From positions 1 to 64,000 of the forward strand of contig JBFWOB010000020.1 in the NCBI GenBank assembly GCA_050250755.1: a stretch of 64,000 nt of DNA, given 5' to 3'. Positions 61,117 to 64,000 of this stretch are shown piece after piece. Every line of letters starts with the position of its first letter. Within the stretch, counting starts at the first letter, position 1. The position numbers and the translations under genes are program-made. Under the pieces are notes generated by a model. The model was not told the origin of the DNA, ran no database searches, and saw nothing but the letters and a program-made list of their open reading frames with translations. The DNA comes from Ga0077555 sp050250755. GTDB taxonomy: Bacteria > Pseudomonadota > Alphaproteobacteria > Rhizobiales > Hyphomicrobiaceae.

Positions 61117-61536
61117 CGCGCCTCTCCTGATGACCGTCCAAAGTTTCCTGAAATCAGCGGCCCGTCGGTACGGACAGCACCTTTCCAGCAAGCGATTGAG
61201 CCCATTAAGCACCACCCTCTCGTAACGGCAAGTGCCTCGGAACCCGGGGAGGTTCCCTCCCCTCCTGCTACCAACACGTTCGGCGGCCCACGCGAAATCA
61301 CCGGGCGCATTGCCTGATGAATGAGCGGGATGACCAATTCCTATGGCCTCTTTTTGGTCGCGGGTCCGCCACAATCTATCCCCATGTTGCGGACGTTCGC
61401 AGTGGTGCGCTAAGAGACCCTGAACGGTGTGATGGGTCTGCGTCGTGGAAGGCTGGGGAGAGCGCCACGTGGGGAGAATCGGCAGTCCTTGCGCCGACTG
61501 GATGAGCACCCAGTTGCGGGCCGAGGTGCGCACGAA
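61117..61536. other. Intergenic region upstream of scoA and the AsmA-like gene
   Basis: 420 bases between divergent genes. An open frame on the minus strand runs through it from the scoA frame and an open frame on the plus strand begins at 61429, but neither has family content. The region should hold both promoters. No clear palindrome was found. Confidence 0.45.
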
Positions 61537-63261
61537 ATGACGAGCACACCAGCAGGATGGTCTCTGTTCTCGCGTCTGACGGTGGCGTGCGGTGCGCTGG
61601 CCGTGGTTGGCGGCGTGGCTGTTATCGTCAAATTTGCAGGCTCGCCCGATCACTCGGTCAACAACGCCATCATGATGCCGATAGGAGATGCGACAGCGAT
61701 CTCCACGCCACTTCGGCTCAGCGACCGGTTGCCGCTTACGATCGACAGCGGCTCGATCTTCAGCGCCGGCGAGCGGGGCGTTTCTGGCGTCGTCATCGAC
61801 GAGGCGGCGATGACGCTCGATTTCTCCAATGACCACTTGGCAGATCGATCGTTGCTCGCAGAAGACCATGCCAGACCGCTCAAGGTGCCGCAGATCGCGG
61901 GCTTTGTGTCTGACGCTCTCCGTCTGACGCGCGCGGTCGTCACGGTGATCGGGCCTCACGGGGCGACGGCAAAACTCGTCGACGTCAACGCGACGATTAC
62001 GACAAGCCGAAAGGGTAGCTACAAACTTGCCGCAACGGGACGACTGAACGACCAGCCGATCGCCGTCGATGCGATTTGGGGCGAGTCTGCCGTGCGCGAA
62101 GGCGCGCCACAACTCCCGCTACGAATGACGCTGCGCAGTCCGGTGCTGGAATTAACCCTGGACGGCCATTTCAAGGATGCGGTGGATCCTCAGTTCGTGG
62201 GCGACGCAGAGTTTCAGTTGCCGAACCTGAAACGATTCGCGAAGTGGTCGGGCCTTGGCCGGGGCGTTGGCCAACAATTCCGCTCCATTGCCGTGTCGGG
62301 CCCCGTCGACTGGACCACGAGCCGCATGGCCTTCTCGAGGGCCAATATTGCTGTCAATGGCAACCACGCCACCGGCGCCTTGACGATCAAGCACGCGGGT
62401 GAACGGCTCTCACTCGACGGCACTCTTGGATTCCAGGAACTCGACCTCGGCCGCAGTTGGCCCTCTCTTTCTGGCTCGCAGCCGAGCGACGGCAAAGATC
62501 CCCACATTCTCACAGTGCTCGATGCAGACCTGCGATTGTCGGCAACCAAGGTCTACGGTCCTGCTTTCGAGATGGGGCGCGCCGCGGTTTCGATTGCACT
62601 GAACAAAGGACGGCTACAGGCCGATATTGCCGAGCTCGAAATCGAAGGCGGTATCGCTGGTGGCCAACTTGCCCTCGATCTGGGGCAGCCCTCGCCGCAA
62701 GCTGTTTTCAAGGCGAAGCTCAAGGGCGTCGACGCTGGTCGCGTTCTCGCACCATCACTGCGCCGGAATGCGCTGCTTGGCCGATCGAACCTCTCCTTCG
62801 AGGGGACACTCGGCGGCCCGGCCTCCGGCGATGGCCTGTCGACGGTGGCCGGGCGCGGGAGCTTCGATCTCGCCGAGCCCGGACGTATCGGCATCGACGT
62901 GCATGCCCTGATGCATGCCGCGCGGAACGCGCCGACTGTTGGCTGGGCCGCGGCAGGCAAAGGGGCCACCTCTGTAGACTCGATGACAGCCCGCTTTCGC
63001 GTCCTCAATGGCGCACTGACGATCGAATCATTGCAGGCCCACAGTGGGACATCGATTGTAGTCGGCTCGGGCCGGCTCGACGTACCGGCGCGACTGATGG
63101 ACGTGAGCATCGTCACGGGCCCGTCAAATGCCGGGGAAGCGCCGATCACCGCGCAGGACATTCTACTCCTGCGCGGCACCTGGGATGCTCCCGCGATCAG
63201 CCTGCTGCCGCGGGCGAAGCCAACTCCGAATTCAACTGCCCCGGTCGGTGTGCAGCACTAA
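61537..63261 (+). CDS. AsmA-family protein
   Basis: A 574-residue protein of the AsmA/YhdP/TamB-like group, which are envelope proteins anchored in the inner membrane and thought to help move phospholipids to the outer membrane. An N-terminal hydrophobic segment (LFSRLTVACGALAVVGGVAV) is followed by repeating beta-rich stretches (LDVGQPSPQAVFKAKLKGVD; GRGSFDLAEPGRIGIDVHAL). The C-terminal AsmA domain shows LSFEGTLGGPASGDGL and LTIESLQAHSGTSIVVGSGRLDV. GAGGTGCG upstream of ATG 61537 fits. Total length is shorter than E. coli AsmA. Confidence 0.85.
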   Translation: MTSTPAGWSLFSRLTVACGALAVVGGVAVIVKFAGSPDHSVNNAIMMPIGDATAISTPLRLSDRLPLTIDSGSIFSAGERGVSGVVIDEAAMTLDFSNDHLADRSLLAEDHARPLKVPQIAGFVSDALRLTRAVVTVIGPHGATAKLVDVNATITTSRKGSYKLAATGRLNDQPIAVDAIWGESAVREGAPQLPLRMTLRSPVLELTLDGHFKDAVDPQFVGDAEFQLPNLKRFAKWSGLGRGVGQQFRSIAVSGPVDWTTSRMAFSRANIAVNGNHATGALTIKHAGERLSLDGTLGFQELDLGRSWPSLSGSQPSDGKDPHILTVLDADLRLSATKVYGPAFEMGRAAVSIALNKGRLQADIAELEIEGGIAGGQLALDLGQPSPQAVFKAKLKGVDAGRVLAPSLRRNALLGRSNLSFEGTLGGPASGDGLSTVAGRGSFDLAEPGRIGIDVHALMHAARNAPTVGWAAAGKGATSVDSMTARFRVLNGALTIESLQAHSGTSIVVGSGRLDVPARLMDVSIVTGPSNAGEAPITAQDILLLRGTWDAPAISLLPRAKPTPNSTAPVGVQH

Positions 63262-63289
63262 ACGACACGAAGCGAGATGTCTCTTTCGT

Positions 63290-63325
63290 GCGATCTTGTG
63301 TCAGGCGCGCGATCTTGTGTCAGGC
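63290..63325. repeat. Direct repeat at 3' end of the ICL/PEP mutase-like gene
   Basis: The 17-base unit GCGATCTTGTGTCAGGC occurs at 63290-63306 and again at 63309-63325, giving a period of 19 bases. The second copy overlaps the TGA stop codon of the minus-strand gene. It may be a slip-duplication. Confidence 0.9.
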
Positions 63326-64000
63326 TCCCGGCTCGCCCGGCACCACACTGGCGACGATCGAGCGGTCCAGCGCCTCGAAATCCTGATAGCCGATCAGCTC
63401 ATAGAGACGCTTGCGGGTCAGCATCCGATCGATCTGGGGCTTGGTCGTGTCGTCCTGGGCCAGCGCCGCATAAAAGCCCTCCATGGCTTTTGCTGCAATA
63501 CGCAGCGAGGACACCGGCCAGATGACGATGCGCACGCCCGCTTCTTCCAGGGCTTCGGCGGACTCGAGAGGGGTGCGGCCGAACTCGGTCATGTTTGCCA
63601 TCACCGGCTTGGGCATGGCGGAGGCGAAGGCGCGGAATTGCTCGAGGCTCGTCAAGGCATCCGGAAATACGATATCAGCGCCGGCTTGGGCATACAGACG
63701 ACCGCGGGCGATCGCTCCTTGCAGCCCCTCGGAAGCAGCCGCGTCCGTTCGGGCGATGATGAGCATGCTTCGCGCGGCTCGCTTGGCCGCGGCGATTTTC
63801 GCAGCCATTTGGTCCGCCGGAATGAGAGACTTGTCGTTGAGGTGACCGCATTTCTTCGGGAGAATTTGATCCTCGATGTGTACCGCGGCAGCACCCGCGG
63901 TTTCGAGCTCGGCGACGAGCCGCATCGCGTTCAACGCCTCGCCGTAGCCTGTGTCCCCATCCACGATGAGCGGCAATCCGGTGGCGCGCGAAAGCGAGCG
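63320..64000 (-). CDS. Isocitrate lyase / PEP mutase family enzyme (N-terminus outside window)
   Basis: 226 residues of the C-terminal part are visible; the start lies beyond base 64000. The metal-binding DGDTGYGEALNAM, the catalytic HIEDQILPKKCGHLNDKS, and LIIARTDAAASEG are intact. The C-terminus LTRKRLYELIGYQDFEALDRSIVAS resembles 2-methylisocitrate lyase (PrpB) and oxaloacetate decarboxylase-like members of the family. It is not a close copy of the protein at 15167; the C-terminal tails are different. The stop codon overlaps the second copy of a 17-base repeat. Confidence 0.88.
   Translation of the reverse strand, partial: RSLSRATGLPLIVDGDTGYGEALNAMRLVAELETAGAAAVHIEDQILPKKCGHLNDKSLIPADQMAAKIAAAKRAARSMLIIARTDAAASEGLQGAIARGRLYAQAGADIVFPDALTSLEQFRAFASAMPKPVMANMTEFGRTPLESAEALEEAGVRIVIWPVSSLRIAAKAMEGFYAALAQDDTTKPQIDRMLTRKRLYELIGYQDFEALDRSIVASVVPGEPGA

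Noticed and set aside
61117..62112. Upstream open extension of scoA by about 330 codons
   Set aside because: GTG 61116 has a good ribosome binding site and gives the normal subunit length. The extension is antisense to the AsmA-like gene.
1..64000. CRISPR arrays, rRNA genes and insertion sequences
   Set aside because: No regularly spaced repeats, no rRNA sequence, and no transposase-like protein were found in the window. The only mobile-element hint is the AlpA-like gene near tRNA-Leu.

Overview
This is a GC-rich chromosomal window from an alphaproteobacterium, most likely a soil or freshwater member of Hyphomicrobiales (Rhizobiales). That placement is an inference. It rests on the conserved block helicase / S4 RNA-binding protein / FdxA ferredoxin / CarD at 43.9-49.7 kb, the ComF / glutaredoxin / DUF1178 block at 0.3-2.2 kb, and the many catabolic and uptake genes. 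There are no complete insertion sequences, rRNA genes or CRISPR arrays. I find 59 intact or window-edge protein genes, one broken gene and one tRNA.

Layout. 0-3.2 kb: partial GNAT acetyltransferase, DUF1178, glutaredoxin, ComF, and a divergent BioC/NDUFAF5-like methyltransferase. 3.3-7.7 kb: a complete CUT1 sugar ABC importer operon, divergent from a cytochrome P450 (7.9-9.1 kb). 9.2-14.0 kb: a complete branched-chain amino acid type (Liv) ABC importer, divergent from an aspartate-dehydrogenase-like protein and an isocitrate lyase/PEP mutase family enzyme. 16.4-19.1 kb: an OmpA-domain envelope protein and a membrane-anchored Ser/Thr kinase. 19.3-22.6 kb: an AtzG/AtzE-like amidase pair and an orphan ferric-iron binding protein. 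23.0-25.2 kb: a GntR regulator divergent from a class III aminotransferase across a clear palindrome. 25.4-29.3 kb: Ku, OsmC, RNase HII, a class III CoA-transferase. 30.5-34.0 kb: a TRAP transporter whose binding-protein gene carries an in-frame stop codon. 34.1-34.9 kb: a small mobile-element-like cassette (AlpA-type regulator plus unknown protein) beside tRNA-Leu(UAA). 35.2-40.6 kb: a second AtzG/AtzE-like amidase pair, two luciferase-like oxidoreductases and an MFS transporter.

40.6-50.7 kb is mostly housekeeping: RarA, an SDR without the catalytic Tyr, a degenerate nuclease, CarD, FdxA, an S4 protein, a large Suv3-like RNA helicase, DUF3108. 51.0-53.8 kb is an apparent SDR-SDR-luciferase-like operon. 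53.8-58.5 kb holds two TauE/SafE permeases flanking a two-gene operon that encodes an exported PAAR-like protein and an exported TPR-CHAT protease-like protein. 58.6-61.1 kb: an SMP-30 lactonase and a two-subunit 3-oxoacid CoA-transferase. 61.5-64.0 kb: an AsmA-like protein and a second, truncated ICL/PEP mutase family enzyme.

The genes together suggest a scavenging heterotroph that takes up sugars, amino acids/amides, carboxylates and iron and processes amides, CoA-esters and cyclic or aliphatic acids. The most unusual unit is the exported PAAR-like / TPR-CHAT pair. The clearest lesion is the nonsense codon in dctP. All calls were made by reading the sequence. No database searches were run.
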